A stretch of 64,000 nt of DNA from Acidobacteriota bacterium (lineage in GTDB: Bacteria > Acidobacteriota > Terriglobia > Terriglobales > Acidobacteriaceae): contig JAJXZL010000044.1 of NCBI GenBank assembly GCA_021780075.1, positions 44,117 through 108,116 on the forward strand. Reading direction: 5' to 3'. Below, piece after piece: positions 18,609 through 27,760 of the stretch. The position numbers were made by a program, and so were the translations under genes. The notes beneath the pieces are model-generated. The model was not told the DNA's origin, searched no databases, and saw nothing but the letters and a program-made list of their open reading frames with translations. How positions within the stretch are numbered: the stretch's first letter is position 1; each line of letters starts with the position of its first letter.

Positions 18609-20654
18609 TTAACCGTCTTTCAGCGACGGAAAACAGGTGATGCGCAGTTTGGCTGCCGCGTAGGGTATGAGAGTTACCGTTTCGTCGGGCTCTGTACTTT
18701 CCACGGGACTTGCTGGCATCGGATCGGCAACGCCTTCCTCGGCCTGCCACTTCGGCACTTTGCGCGCATGAATCTGCAGTGTCACAGGAGGATGATGCCG
18801 AGTGAAGGGTCCCGCACCATCATTGACTACTGCTGGATGCTCCTGTGCGGTAATCAGCTCCTCTCGAGGATTGACCGCATAGTTCCATTGTGTGGCTGGG
18901 TACACCTGCCAATCAGCGGTCATGCAGCGATCACGAAGTTTCAGCCAGTCTTCGCCAATTCCATAGGAGAAAACAAGTGGCCCGCGCTCGACCGCAATCG
19001 AGTTGTTATACCAATGCGAAATACGGGGACGCAAGGGCAGTGTCAGATGCAGTCGGTCGCCGGGCTTCCAGGTACGTTCCAGCACTGCGAACGTACCAGT
19101 GCTTAGATTTGGAACTCTTGTACCGTTGACCTCAAGGATCGCACCATCAGCCCACTTGGGAATGCGCAACCGCAGCGGGAATTCGATTGGGCGCTCAGGA
19201 TTGACAGTCACAGTGACTTCGGATCCAAAGGGGTAGTCTGTGTCTTCACTCAGGTGCACACGAGTATTGCGCACGACCGTTTCCGCTTGGCATGGAGCAT
19301 AGAGCGGAAGGACAATCCCGTCGTCATCCGACAGCATGACAAGACTAGACGTAAACTTGGGCCAGCCTTGGCTGAAATTTGCCGTGCAGCAACCAAACTC
19401 CGGATCGAGACCATAAAGGTTAGACTCCGGCCCATCTGTGGTCCACGGTTTTCGGTGCAGACTGCATTCCACCTGATTCGGTTCCTGATTGTACTGGTGC
19501 GCCCACATGTCGTCAGTGAAAGTTCCCGGCAGAGCATTGAAGGCAATCTTCTCCAATTTGTCGCAGAGACTGACGCTGCCAAGGATCGCAATTGCTTGCT
19601 CCAGAGAGAACATCGTCTCCACGACCGTACACAGTTCCGTTCCCTGGACTGGATTGGGGCCTGCGAGATGTTCGTCTGCCGAAAACATCCCATTGGCGAG
19701 TCCGTGATAACGGTAAAGCTCGTCAAGCTGATGAAAGAATGCCTTCCTGTCCGCATCTTGACCTGAAATGACAGACCACACGGCTGAGGCCTTGATGGCC
19801 TGTGCGTTATTTACTCCGTGGGTGGTGAGCGATGTCTCCGTTTGGTGACCGCTGATAAGACCGACCGATTCCGGTGTAACGCGTTTTGTGTACTTGAAAT
19901 TGGCAAACTCTGCGCGCCAGTCAAAGCCCTGCTTATGTAAAAGATCAGCTAAGTCGAGCAGTCTACGGTCCCCCGTGCGGTTATAAAGCCAGATGACGCT
20001 GAGTACTTCATCCTGCCAGCGAAATTTCGCCCAATTACGAAGCGGTCGAGTCGGCAATTGCGCTTGTTGATAGATCAAATAGCGAGTCAAGGCAGGAATG
20101 ACGCGCGGATCGCCTGTTGCTTCGAAATATTGGGTTAGCGCCTTGAGTACAACGATGCGCGGCCACCAATCATTGTTAGTTCGTGGGCCAAGCATGCCTT
20201 CGTTGGACTGATGCTCGAGCGTCCAGTCGATGAATGCTTGTGCTTTCGCTCTCAGAGTTGCATCATCAAGCAGGTATGCCAGCGGAATAAGTCCGTCTAG
20301 GTAGTACGGCCCACGCTCCCAGGATTCCCCCGATCCGCCCAACCATCCGCTGTTGGGACCCACATCGGCCCAAGTTTCACCCAAATGACCACTCAGTCCG
20401 TTTGCCTGAATAAGCAACTGATGACGTAGCCAGCCTGACGGACGAATTGCGCCCAATGGCAAAGCGTAGAACGCATTTGCATGCAGTGGCGCCCGGTTTT
20501 TCATGACTTGCAGTCGATTAACAGGAAGAACGACATCGGCGGCACGGGACGACGAAGAAAGAAGAAATGATGGAGACCCGGCCCACCCAAGAATTGCCAT
20601 CCCCTTCACAAAGGAGCGACGATCGAGCTTCGATGGATACAGTTTTGAATGCAA
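18609..20654 (-). CDS. Tat-exported GH127 (DUF1680) glycosidase, beta-L-arabinofuranosidase-like
   Basis: This 681-residue enzyme has a Tat-type leader (SKLDRRSFVKGMAILGW). GH127 enzymes such as HypBA1 release beta-L-arabinofuranose using a Zn-bound Cys. Here ELC in GTELCTVVETM matches the Glu-x-Cys zinc ligands, and FGCCTANFSQGWPKF supplies the CC pair containing the nucleophile. The toroidal domain precedes a C-terminal beta-sandwich (PLRLRIPKWADGAILEVNG, AVERGPLVFSYGI). The TTG at 20654 is preferred because AGGAG sits six bases upstream; a GTG at 20678 is the alternative. It leads a two-gene operon with the GH63-like enzyme, under a promoter region carrying the TAGTACAAA inverted motif. 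Confidence 0.9.
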   Translation of the reverse strand: MHSKLYPSKLDRRSFVKGMAILGWAGSPSFLLSSSSRAADVVLPVNRLQVMKNRAPLHANAFYALPLGAIRPSGWLRHQLLIQANGLSGHLGETWADVGPNSGWLGGSGESWERGPYYLDGLIPLAYLLDDATLRAKAQAFIDWTLEHQSNEGMLGPRTNNDWWPRIVVLKALTQYFEATGDPRVIPALTRYLIYQQAQLPTRPLRNWAKFRWQDEVLSVIWLYNRTGDRRLLDLADLLHKQGFDWRAEFANFKYTKRVTPESVGLISGHQTETSLTTHGVNNAQAIKASAVWSVISGQDADRKAFFHQLDELYRYHGLANGMFSADEHLAGPNPVQGTELCTVVETMFSLEQAIAILGSVSLCDKLEKIAFNALPGTFTDDMWAHQYNQEPNQVECSLHRKPWTTDGPESNLYGLDPEFGCCTANFSQGWPKFTSSLVMLSDDDGIVLPLYAPCQAETVVRNTRVHLSEDTDYPFGSEVTVTVNPERPIEFPLRLRIPKWADGAILEVNGTRVPNLSTGTFAVLERTWKPGDRLHLTLPLRPRISHWYNNSIAVERGPLVFSYGIGEDWLKLRDRCMTADWQVYPATQWNYAVNPREELITAQEHPAVVNDGAGPFTRHHPPVTLQIHARKVPKWQAEEGVADPMPASPVESTEPDETVTLIPYAAAKLRITCFPSLKDG

Positions 20655-20921
20655 ATCGGACTCCTGTAAGCAGCACACTCATGCTAATGGTGCCCGTCGC
20701 AGAGATGAATAGTACAAACAGCCTATGCTCTATCTAACCAATTGTTCTATTGACTGCTCTAAAGGGCCCTCTAGTCTTCGTAATTTAGTGTCGTGGTGCA
20801 TAGCAAATACACAACGGCATTGATCAAGGATGGATCTGGCTTAAGAACTTGTGAGGAGCGCGCTAGCTCAGCGGGGATGATTCAAGCTTGTGATGATTCT
20901 CGATGAGTTCACGGTCTTAGG
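20655..20921. promoter_or_regulatory. Promoter region of the GH127 operon
   Basis: This 267-base AT-richer gap holds an inverted pair: TAGTACAAA at 20,710-20,718 and CAATTGTTCTAT at 20,739-20,750. The second element matches CATTTGTACTAT of the receptor promoter at 10 of 12 positions. Toward the right end, GCTAGCTCAGCGGGG at about 20,861-20,875 looks like a tRNA D-arm, but no tRNA can be folded from it. No gene was recognised. Confidence 0.45.
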
Positions 20922-21347
20922 ATGTCCTGCAGCACATCCCTTTGTGAGCATGCCGGCTTTGTGTTTCGTACAAGGAGCGGGAGGCCGCTCGGCGTCTCGA
21001 ACATCATCCGTCGGCATCTCCACCCGGCTTTGCAGCAGACTGGTTACGTCAACCCTTTCACCGGCAACCACAAGGCAGGCAATCATGCCTTCCGCCGTTT
21101 TCGCAACACCTACCTGCATAACCGCACGCAGTGTCCCGAAGGGCTGTACAAGTATTGACTGGGGCATGCCGGCGAAACCATGACCGATCTGTACGACAAG
21201 GTCAAGGAAGATCTCCATTTTCGGCTTGAATGGGCTGAGAAGTGCGGGATCGGATTTGAGCTTGCGGAGTTCGGTCTTTCAATTGTCCCGAACGTCCCGA
21301 ATGTACCGAGAAATGGGGGCAAAGAGAAAGCCGCTTGCGCGGCTTAA
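20922..21347 (+). pseudogene. Tyrosine recombinase (phage-type integrase) C-terminal remnant with a nonsense codon
   Basis: One frame can be read across this segment apart from a single TGA at 21,156-21,158. It contains FVFRTRSGRPL, GNHAFRRFRNTYL with the HxxR pair, then YKY-stop-LGHAGETMTDLYDKVKEDL with the second His motif (LGHA) and the likely nucleophilic Tyr in DLYDKV. Relatives have Trp in the YKYWLGHA position, so TGG to TGA is the simplest explanation. The N-terminal domain and the first catalytic Arg are absent. The gene ends 24 bases before the 3' end of tRNA-Pro and points at it, the usual arrangement for a tRNA-targeting integrative element. Confidence 0.82.
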
Positions 21348-21371
21348 CTCAAATCAGCTGTGCGAGATAGA

Positions 21372-21448
21372 TGGTCGGGGAGAGAGGATTCGAACCTCCG
21401 ACCCCCTGGTCCCGAACCAGGTGCTCTACCAGGCTGAGCCACTCCCCG
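21372..21448 (-). tRNA. tRNA-Pro (anticodon CGG)
   Basis: The minus strand folds into a complete 77-base cloverleaf. The acceptor stem is CGGGGAG/CTCCCCG, the D-arm GCTC..GAGC, and the anticodon arm CCTGG-TTCGGGA-CCAGG gives anticodon CGG, reading CCG for proline. The T-arm carries TTCGAAT. A discriminator A and an encoded CCA end the gene. The integrase remnant abuts the 3' end, so this tRNA is the likely integration target of the island to its left. Confidence 0.96.
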
Positions 21449-21592
21449 AACATGGGTTGCTAGAGCGTATCATCGGGCGCGGCCTGGTGCGTTCTCCCGC
21501 TTGATGCGCTTGCGTTAGTGTAACAGAATCCACGGGCTTAGGAATCGCCGCACGCTTCCCAGTTGCATCGCGAAATATTGCAGATGGGTAAG

Positions 21593-23217
21593 CTAGAACC
21601 GGCCCATGCGCACGCGCACGACTTCCGGCGCCTCGTGGAAGCTGAGGCCGCGATCGGTTTCGTCGCCGTTCCACAGTCTGAGCGGCTTCCATGCGCCGTT
21701 TTCGTAGGTGCCCTGTTCAGCGGAGACGATCTCGCTGCGCATCCAGGGTTGCTTGCCGGGCAGGTGGAAGGTGACGCTGGCATCCACGCCGGTGACGAGA
21801 AACTCATCGGGGCCTAGTTGCGCCACCACCGCTGTTCCATGCGCGTCTTTGGTGCCGGGCGCACGACGGCCATCGGGCTGCGGGAAGCCGAAGGCCACGG
21901 TGGCCTGCCAGTTGCCGAAGTCGATTTCCTGCGTGGCCTGGCCGGGTTCCTCGACGGCGGTCTTGAGCTTGCCATCGAATTCAAGCTGGGCGATTTCGCG
22001 GTCCATGGGGCCGATGAGGGCGAAGTTTCGTGCGTGCGCCATCCACGGCTCGTCGCCCAGGATGTTCCAACCGGACTGGTCAACGCCGAAGGGCGAGAAG
22101 CCGATGGCTCCGCTGCCGAGTGCGTAGAAGAAGAGCTTGGCGAAGCTGTCGCTGCGACCTGTCTCAGGAATCCACAATGGGTTGTTGGGTAGGCGATAGG
22201 CAGCCATCGTCTCGCGGTAGAACGGCGAGTCGTCGGTATAGATATCGGGGCCGATCATGTCGATGGAAGGAGCGAGCACGCGCCACAGGCCGACGAGCTT
22301 CTGCACTGCACCTCCGCTGGGATACGCGATGCCGGGTAGGTCCACCTGGCGCTGCGGTAGCTCGGCGGCGGGATAGTCGATCCACACGTTGATGTAGCAG
22401 GGGATGGAGAACTCGGCCTTGCCGGCGGCGGCAATTTGATTGATGTACTTTGCCTGGTGGTAGGCCTGAAACATCTCGTCTGCCTCGGGGCCGAAGACCT
22501 GGGTCCATGTGCCGGGCTGCTTGTGCGCGGCTGCCAGCAGGTCGGCGGGAACCTTGCCGGCAAACTCGCGGTTGGCCTCGGGGGAGAAGTCGCGCACGCT
22601 GCCGATGTTGCCGGACTCGTTCTCCACCTGGATCATGAGGACGGTGTGCTGGTCGCCATCGATTTGCTTAGGTGGCGCATCAGGGCCACGAATGCGGCCT
22701 TGTCCGCCTCCAGGGTGTTGCGCGAGATGGGCGACATTACATCAATCGGCTCGCCATCGGGCCGGATCACTCTTGGAAACCGCGTTGTATCCGCCTTTAC
22801 CCATGCCGGCACATAGTGGTTGTTGCCGTTCTTCCAGGTGCCAAACCAGAGCAGGACCACATGCAGGTTGTGGGCGCGTGCGCCTTCCACAATCTGATCC
22901 ACGTTGGTGTAGTCGAAGTGGCCCTGCTGGGACTCAAACTGCTCCCAGTAGATGGGCGCTTCCACGGTGTTAGCGTGCAGGTCGGCCATGGACTTCCAGA
23001 CCTGGGGTAGCTCAGCGGGCCAGGCGCTGGAGTTGTGAATCTGCCCGCCGAGGATGAGGTACGGCTTGCCTTCGACCAGCAGGGTATAGCGGCCATCCTT
23101 TTGCACGAGCCTGGGCGCCTCCACGGCGCGGAGCTGCGGACGCATGGCGAATGCGAGAAGGACTGCAGCGGCAAGACTGAGGAAAGAGGGCGGAATGGAA
23201 AGGGAGCGGACGCGCAT
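21593..23217 (-). pseudogene. GH35-type beta-galactosidase (DUF5597 C-terminus), split by a single-base frameshift
   Basis: Two abutting frames together encode one enzyme of about 540 residues. The first frame (22,633-23,217) has a signal peptide (LSLAAAVLLAFAMRPQLRAV), then LVEGKPYLILGGQIHNSSAWP and MADLHANTVEAPIYWEQFES. It breaks after ALMRHL. The second frame (21,593-22,636) resumes with MIQVENESGN, which holds the acid/base Glu of GH35 (VENE), and later IDMIGPDIY and PLWIPETGRS with the likely nucleophile Glu. One base missing near 22,669-22,671 explains the break, since the shifted frame reads RHLKQIDGDQHTVLMIQVENE. The result is a recent inactivation, programmed slippage, or an assembly error. 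ATGA links the two frames by chance or as a restart, but the catalytic barrel would be cut in two. Confidence 0.85.
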
Positions 23218-23316
23218 CGCATTGATCTCCGCAAGAAATGTAATCGTATACAGCGCTTCCTGCAAGATCAATCAGCGTGCCTTTGCTCCAAGCCACTGGG
23301 TGACCTGCCGCAAAAG

Positions 23317-23358
23317 CCAAAAGCCCGCCCCGGCTGGAACACCGGAGCGGGCTTTTGG
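23317..23358 (-). terminator. Rho-independent terminator behind the M28 peptidase gene
   Basis: Stem CCAAAAGCCCGC-c-CCGG pairs with CCGG-a-GCGGGCTTTTGG around an 8-base loop. It follows the stop codon of the peptidase on the minus strand, separates it from the GH35 gene, and is T-rich after the stem in that direction. Confidence 0.8.
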
Positions 23359-23376
23359 AGAAGCGGTGAAGACGAC

Positions 23377-25158
23377 CTATTTCTTCTCCTGAGCGGTGGG
23401 CGGAATTGCGTCCGGGAAGATGCCTTCGAGGGGCGCGTTGCGCTTTTCCATCTGATCGGGCTGGGGCAGAGGCTTGCGCGGCATCATCTGGTCGCGTTGT
23501 GCTGCGTTGTAGACGAAGATCGCTTCCACTGTGGCGATCTGCTTGAGGTCGGCGGGTTGCAGCCGTTCGACTACGTCTTCATTGGAGTGATGGGTGCGGC
23601 TCTCATAGTCCAGCATGTCCTGGATGAACTGGAAGCCGGGGATGCCCACTGCGTCAAAGCTCAGGTGGTCAGTGCCGCCAGTGTCGCGCATGGTGAGCGT
23701 GGTTACGCCGAGGTCCTTGAGTGGGGCAATCCACTGGGCAAAGATGGGTGCGATGGCAGCATTGCCCTGGAGGTAGACCCCGCGGATCTTGCCTGAGCCG
23801 TTGTCCACGTTGAAGTAGGCGGAGATGAGCTTCTGCTCCGGTCTTACAACGAGCGGCCCGGCCGGCTTGCGCAGGAACTCAGGCAACTCCATCTGGTCCG
23901 GCGCGGTGGAAAGCGGGAACGAACCGAAGTGCTGGTCGCAGTAGCCCTTGGAGCCGAAGATGCCCTGCTCCTCGCCGGTCCAGAGCGCGATGCGGATGGT
24001 GCGGCGCGGCTTGACGCCGAGCGCTTTGAGGATGCGAACCGCCTCCATGGCGACGACGGTTCCCGCGCCGTTGTCGGTTGCGCCGGTGCCGGCAATCCAG
24101 CTATCGAGATGGCCGCCGAGCATGACGACCTGATCTTTGAGTTTGGGATCGGTGCCGGGGATTTCCGCAATCGTGTTGTAGGCGTGCTCGTGGTCGCCGG
24201 TGAAGCGGGTTTCAATGTTGATCTGCACGCTGACGGGCGCGTGGGCCTGGGTGAGCCGGTAGAGACGCCCGTAGCTCTCAATGGCCGCCACCGCAACGGG
24301 TACCTTGACGCGCTTGTCAGCTTTGTAGGGCTCGCGGCCGAGGGTTGCGCCGTTGTCGTCAAAGAATGTGCCGCCGGAGCCGCCGCCGTTTTTGCCGTCG
24401 CGGCTTGGCTCGATCACCGCAGCGACTTTCTCGTCCGCGAAGAACTGCGCCACCTTGTCGATCATCTTCAAGCGCTCAAGGTAAGCGTGCAGGCGGGCCT
24501 GCATCTCGGGCGACATGCCTGCGCCGCCGGCTCTCACGGGGAACGCGGCAATCTCTTCGAGCTCTTTGTCAGAGTAGCGGTCGAAGAGAGCCTTATCGAC
24601 GGGCGGAACGTCACGCATGGGTCCGTAGAGAACGATTTTGCCTGCAAGTTTGCCCTTGTATTGGTCAAAATCCTTCTCGGTTTTGATGCTGACGAAGACA
24701 ACGTCGCCGGCGACGGGGCCGGGTGTGGAGGGCGACCACGGCGTGGCCTGCAGGATGAGCATGGCCGTGTCTGGCGTGACCATGCGGGCCCAGGTGTTTA
24801 CCTGCTGCCAGCCCATGCCAAACTCGCCCCAGTCTTCCAGGTGCGCGTTTTCAAGGCCGATTTTGGTGAGCGTGTCGCGCGTCCACTCGTTGGCTTTCTT
24901 CAGGTTGGGCGAGCCGGTGAGCCGCGGGCCGATGCCATCCATGAGCGCGCTGGCGAACTCCATGACATGGGAGTGATTCAGGCCCTCATCGCGAATGCGC
25001 TGGTACATGGTAAGGTCCAGCGACTCGGTGGCGGGCTGTATTTCGGCGTACGGATCGACGGACGTGGGTGCGGCTGGCTTTGGCTTGTCAGCGGCGTACA
25101 AGACAACTGCAAAGCAGAGCAGCGCCGCGGGAAGGCGGCAAGCGATTTTGTTCAGCAT
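23377..25158 (-). CDS. Exported M28-family metallopeptidase with PA insert
   Basis: This 593-residue zinc aminopeptidase or glutamate-carboxypeptidase-like enzyme has a signal peptide (IACRLPAALLCFAVVLYAAD). A protease-associated insert lies around GKLAGKIVLYGPMRD. The catalytic core carries the paired-zinc ligands in order: GGHLDSW, GATDNGAGT, WTGEEQG, YFNVDNGSG and GTDHLSFDAVGIPGF. It is predicted periplasmic and should release amino acids or process peptides. The ATG at 25158 follows CCGGAG. It is the first gene upstream of the terminator at 23,317-23,358. No functional link to the neighbouring glycosidase genes is visible. Confidence 0.92.
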   Translation of the reverse strand: MLNKIACRLPAALLCFAVVLYAADKPKPAAPTSVDPYAEIQPATESLDLTMYQRIRDEGLNHSHVMEFASALMDGIGPRLTGSPNLKKANEWTRDTLTKIGLENAHLEDWGEFGMGWQQVNTWARMVTPDTAMLILQATPWSPSTPGPVAGDVVFVSIKTEKDFDQYKGKLAGKIVLYGPMRDVPPVDKALFDRYSDKELEEIAAFPVRAGGAGMSPEMQARLHAYLERLKMIDKVAQFFADEKVAAVIEPSRDGKNGGGSGGTFFDDNGATLGREPYKADKRVKVPVAVAAIESYGRLYRLTQAHAPVSVQINIETRFTGDHEHAYNTIAEIPGTDPKLKDQVVMLGGHLDSWIAGTGATDNGAGTVVAMEAVRILKALGVKPRRTIRIALWTGEEQGIFGSKGYCDQHFGSFPLSTAPDQMELPEFLRKPAGPLVVRPEQKLISAYFNVDNGSGKIRGVYLQGNAAIAPIFAQWIAPLKDLGVTTLTMRDTGGTDHLSFDAVGIPGFQFIQDMLDYESRTHHSNEDVVERLQPADLKQIATVEAIFVYNAAQRDQMMPRKPLPQPDQMEKRNAPLEGIFPDAIPPTAQEKK

Positions 25159-25277
25159 AGAATTGGCTCCGGTCAAAAGGGGTGCTTGCTGATGCGTCGA
25201 ATTCTACGTCATGGGCATCGCTGTTGACCGAAGCAAATGATTTTTTTGATTCTGGCCTGCAATTAGGTGGCTGCAGG

Positions 25278-25871
25278 TTAGTCGCTCGTGCCGCTATTTT
25301 CCGTGCCGGCGGGCAGGTCAATCGCAACGAGGGCAAACTTGTTTGTGCCGCCCTTTGGATTCTCAAAGCCCACAATATGCTGGTGGTGCTTGGAGCCGGC
25401 CTTCAACTGCACGCTGTTGCCGATGTCCACATTCGTGTGTTTGCGGTCATCGGCACATGTAAGGCCCTCAGGGGTCGCGGTGGGTGTGCCGACGGGTGCG
25501 TTGTTCTGGCAGGTGATGACGGCGCCGTAGCGGCCCAGAGCTTTCTTATAGAAAGCCTCGATCTTGTCCTGCGGGTCTGAACTGGTGTAGGAGACGACTT
25601 TTATGCGCATCTGCCACTCACCAAAGCCCATGTGGATGTCTGCGGATTTGTTCTCCTCGTCGTCCTTCGCGATGGCTGCTCCGGGATAGACGGGCAACCC
25701 GAGGTCGGCGGCTGTGGTCTGGTCAGTGTTTACATGAATGCCGCCGAAGGGCGTATCCACTTGTACCTTTTTCTCCTGCCCATTTTCGCCCTTATCCACA
25801 TTTACCCTGCAGCCCGCGGTCCACGCCATCAGCGCGAGACCAGACAGCACAATCATCGCTTTGCGTATCAT
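25278..25871 (-). CDS. Lipoprotein of unknown function
   Basis: This 197-residue protein has a lipoprotein signal (MIVLSGLALMAWTAGC). The mature part has PFGGIHVNTD, a YPGA motif (LGLPVYPGAAIAKDDEE) and a segment WQMRIKVVSYTSSDPQDKIEAFYKKALGRYG, which resembles proteins that describe a small alpha/beta envelope domain. I recognise the general type but no named function. The ATG at 25871 is chosen because the lipobox then sits at a normal distance. It is followed by the M28 peptidase on the same strand with about a 120-base gap. Confidence 0.6.
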   Translation of the reverse strand: MIRKAMIVLSGLALMAWTAGCRVNVDKGENGQEKKVQVDTPFGGIHVNTDQTTAADLGLPVYPGAAIAKDDEENKSADIHMGFGEWQMRIKVVSYTSSDPQDKIEAFYKKALGRYGAVITCQNNAPVGTPTATPEGLTCADDRKHTNVDIGNSVQLKAGSKHHQHIVGFENPKGGTNKFALVAIDLPAGTENSGTSD

Positions 25872-26046
25872 GGCAATCGCCCTCTTGTCGTTTAGTACGA
25901 CCAGCCGGATTGAAAGGTTCCTGAAATCTCCCTGCGTGCGGCTCCATCTTTGTATCACGACCGGGGCCACGGCAGAATCAGCGCGTGACCAGGTGCTGGT
26001 TTAGCGTGCGGCGAAAGGGAGACAGGGCAATGGTATTGTGGAACGC

Positions 26047-27735
26047 ATGAAGAATGCGTTTACCGGAGTCTGCGTGGCTTTGCTGGATGTCGTTGTCCTG
26101 ACCTGCTTTGTGGTGTCCAATCCGGCCTGCGCGCAGGTCTCGGTCGCGGTGCATGCGGGACAGCCTGCGGGGCCGTATGCGCCCATCTGGAACTACTTTG
26201 GCGCGGATGAGCCGAACTATATCTATGCTCCGAATGGCAAAAAGCTGCTGGGCGAGCTGGCTGCGCTCAGTCCAGTTCCGGTCTACTTCCGTCCTCACAA
26301 TCTTTTCACCACGGGCAATGGCGAGGGCTCACTCAAGTGGGGCTCGACCAACGTTTATACGGAGCGGCCGGACGGAACGGCGATTTACGACTTCACGATT
26401 ACGGACCGCATTTTTGATGCGCTGTTGGCCGCGCATGTGCGTCCGCTGGTGGAGATCGGCTTTATGCCTGAGGCGCTTTCGACGCACCCTGAGCCCTATC
26501 GCCACAATTTTCCAAACGGTGATGTCTTTACGGGCTGGAGCTTTCCGCCGAAGGATGAAGCGAAGTGGTCGGCGCTCGTGACCGCCTATGCCGCGCACCT
26601 GCATGAGCGCTACGGCAGCCAGACGGCGGACTGGCTTTGGGAGGTGTGGAACGAGCCTGACATTGCGTACTGGCACGGAACGCCGGAGGAGTATGACCGG
26701 CTCTACGACTTGACGGCAGCTGCCATTCGCAAGGTGATGCCCGAGGCGAAGATTGGCGGACCGGAGGCGACGGGCGTCAGCGATCACTCCGAGCCATTTC
26801 TGCGGCAATTTCTTGAGCACTGCGCGCATGGCGTGAATGCGGCGACGGGTGGCAGGGGCACGCCGCTGGACTTCATCAGCTACCACCCCAAGGGAAAGCC
26901 GTCGCTGGTGGATGGGCATGTGGAGATGAGCGTGGGGACGCAGTTGCGAGCGGTGGCGCGCGGCATGCGGGTCATCGCGAGCTATCCAGAGTGGAAGAAC
27001 ACGCCCATCATCCTTGGCGAGAGCGACCCGGAGGGATGCGCCGCCTGCCGGGGTTCGCAGAATGGCTATCGCAACGGACCGCTCTACGGCGTCAGTGTGA
27101 CGGAGGCGACGCTGCGCACCTATGAACTGGCGCGCGAGTACGGCGTGAACATCGAGGGTGCGGTGACCTGGGCCTTCGAGTTTGAAGACCAGCCGGCCTT
27201 TGCCGGATTTCGCTCACTGGCGACCGACGGAATCGATAAGCCGGTGATGAATGCCTTCAGGTTGCTAGGCATGCTGGGCAGTGGCAAGCCGGGAGCGGAC
27301 TGGGTTGCCACGGAAAGCAGCGGAGCACTTCCGCTGGCGCAGATTCTGGACCGAAGCGTGACGTGCGCGCCCGATGTGAACGCAGTGGCCACGCGCAATG
27401 GCGGTGAGGTGGACGTGTTGCTGTGGAATTACCACGACGCGGATGTCGCGGCTCCGGCTGCTCAGATACATCTGGCCGTGGATGGTCTGCGAGGGAAAAA
27501 GGTCGTCGCCGCAGAATTTCGCATGGATTCGACGCACAGCAATGCCTACCGGGTATGGCAGCAGATGGGGAGCCCCTCGGAGCCTACAGCGGAGCAGGCA
27601 GCACAACTCGAAAAAGCGGCTGCACTCGAAGAGACCGTGCCAGACCACAGCATTGCGGTGCATGCGGGCAAGGCTGCAATGGACATGACTCTTCCCCGGC
27701 AGGCGGTTGTTCTGGTGCGCGTGCGGGAACGCTGA
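26047..27735 (+). CDS. Exported GH39 beta-xylosidase-like enzyme
   Basis: This 562-residue protein has a signal peptide (VCVALLDVVVLTCFVVSNPACAQ) and a GH39 TIM barrel. Landmarks are PVYFRPHNLFTTG, WLWEVWNEPDIAYWHGTPEEY with the predicted acid/base Glu203, DFISYHPKGKP, and PIILGESDPEGC with the predicted nucleophile Glu325. A small beta-domain follows. GH39 members are beta-xylosidases or alpha-iduronidases; this sequence fits the xylosidase branch. It converges on a XylB-like xylose dehydrogenase gene, which supports a role in xylose release. The ATG at 26047 is preceded by TATTGT seven bases upstream rather than by an SD, so a leaderless transcript is possible; a GTG at 26038 is the alternative. 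Confidence 0.87.
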   Translation: MKNAFTGVCVALLDVVVLTCFVVSNPACAQVSVAVHAGQPAGPYAPIWNYFGADEPNYIYAPNGKKLLGELAALSPVPVYFRPHNLFTTGNGEGSLKWGSTNVYTERPDGTAIYDFTITDRIFDALLAAHVRPLVEIGFMPEALSTHPEPYRHNFPNGDVFTGWSFPPKDEAKWSALVTAYAAHLHERYGSQTADWLWEVWNEPDIAYWHGTPEEYDRLYDLTAAAIRKVMPEAKIGGPEATGVSDHSEPFLRQFLEHCAHGVNAATGGRGTPLDFISYHPKGKPSLVDGHVEMSVGTQLRAVARGMRVIASYPEWKNTPIILGESDPEGCAACRGSQNGYRNGPLYGVSVTEATLRTYELAREYGVNIEGAVTWAFEFEDQPAFAGFRSLATDGIDKPVMNAFRLLGMLGSGKPGADWVATESSGALPLAQILDRSVTCAPDVNAVATRNGGEVDVLLWNYHDADVAAPAAQIHLAVDGLRGKKVVAAEFRMDSTHSNAYRVWQQMGSPSEPTAEQAAQLEKAAALEETVPDHSIAVHAGKAAMDMTLPRQAVVLVRVRER

Positions 27736-27760
27736 ACGTCGACCGGAACCCGTTACATGA

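Noticed and set aside
20861..20920. tRNA D-arm-like sequence GCTAGCTCAGCGGGG
   Set aside because: No anticodon arm or TTCGA T-arm follows at the right distance, so no cloverleaf can form.
23929..25227. 432-codon plus-strand frame
   Set aside because: Antisense to the M28 peptidase, which has all its metal ligands. No SD or domain.
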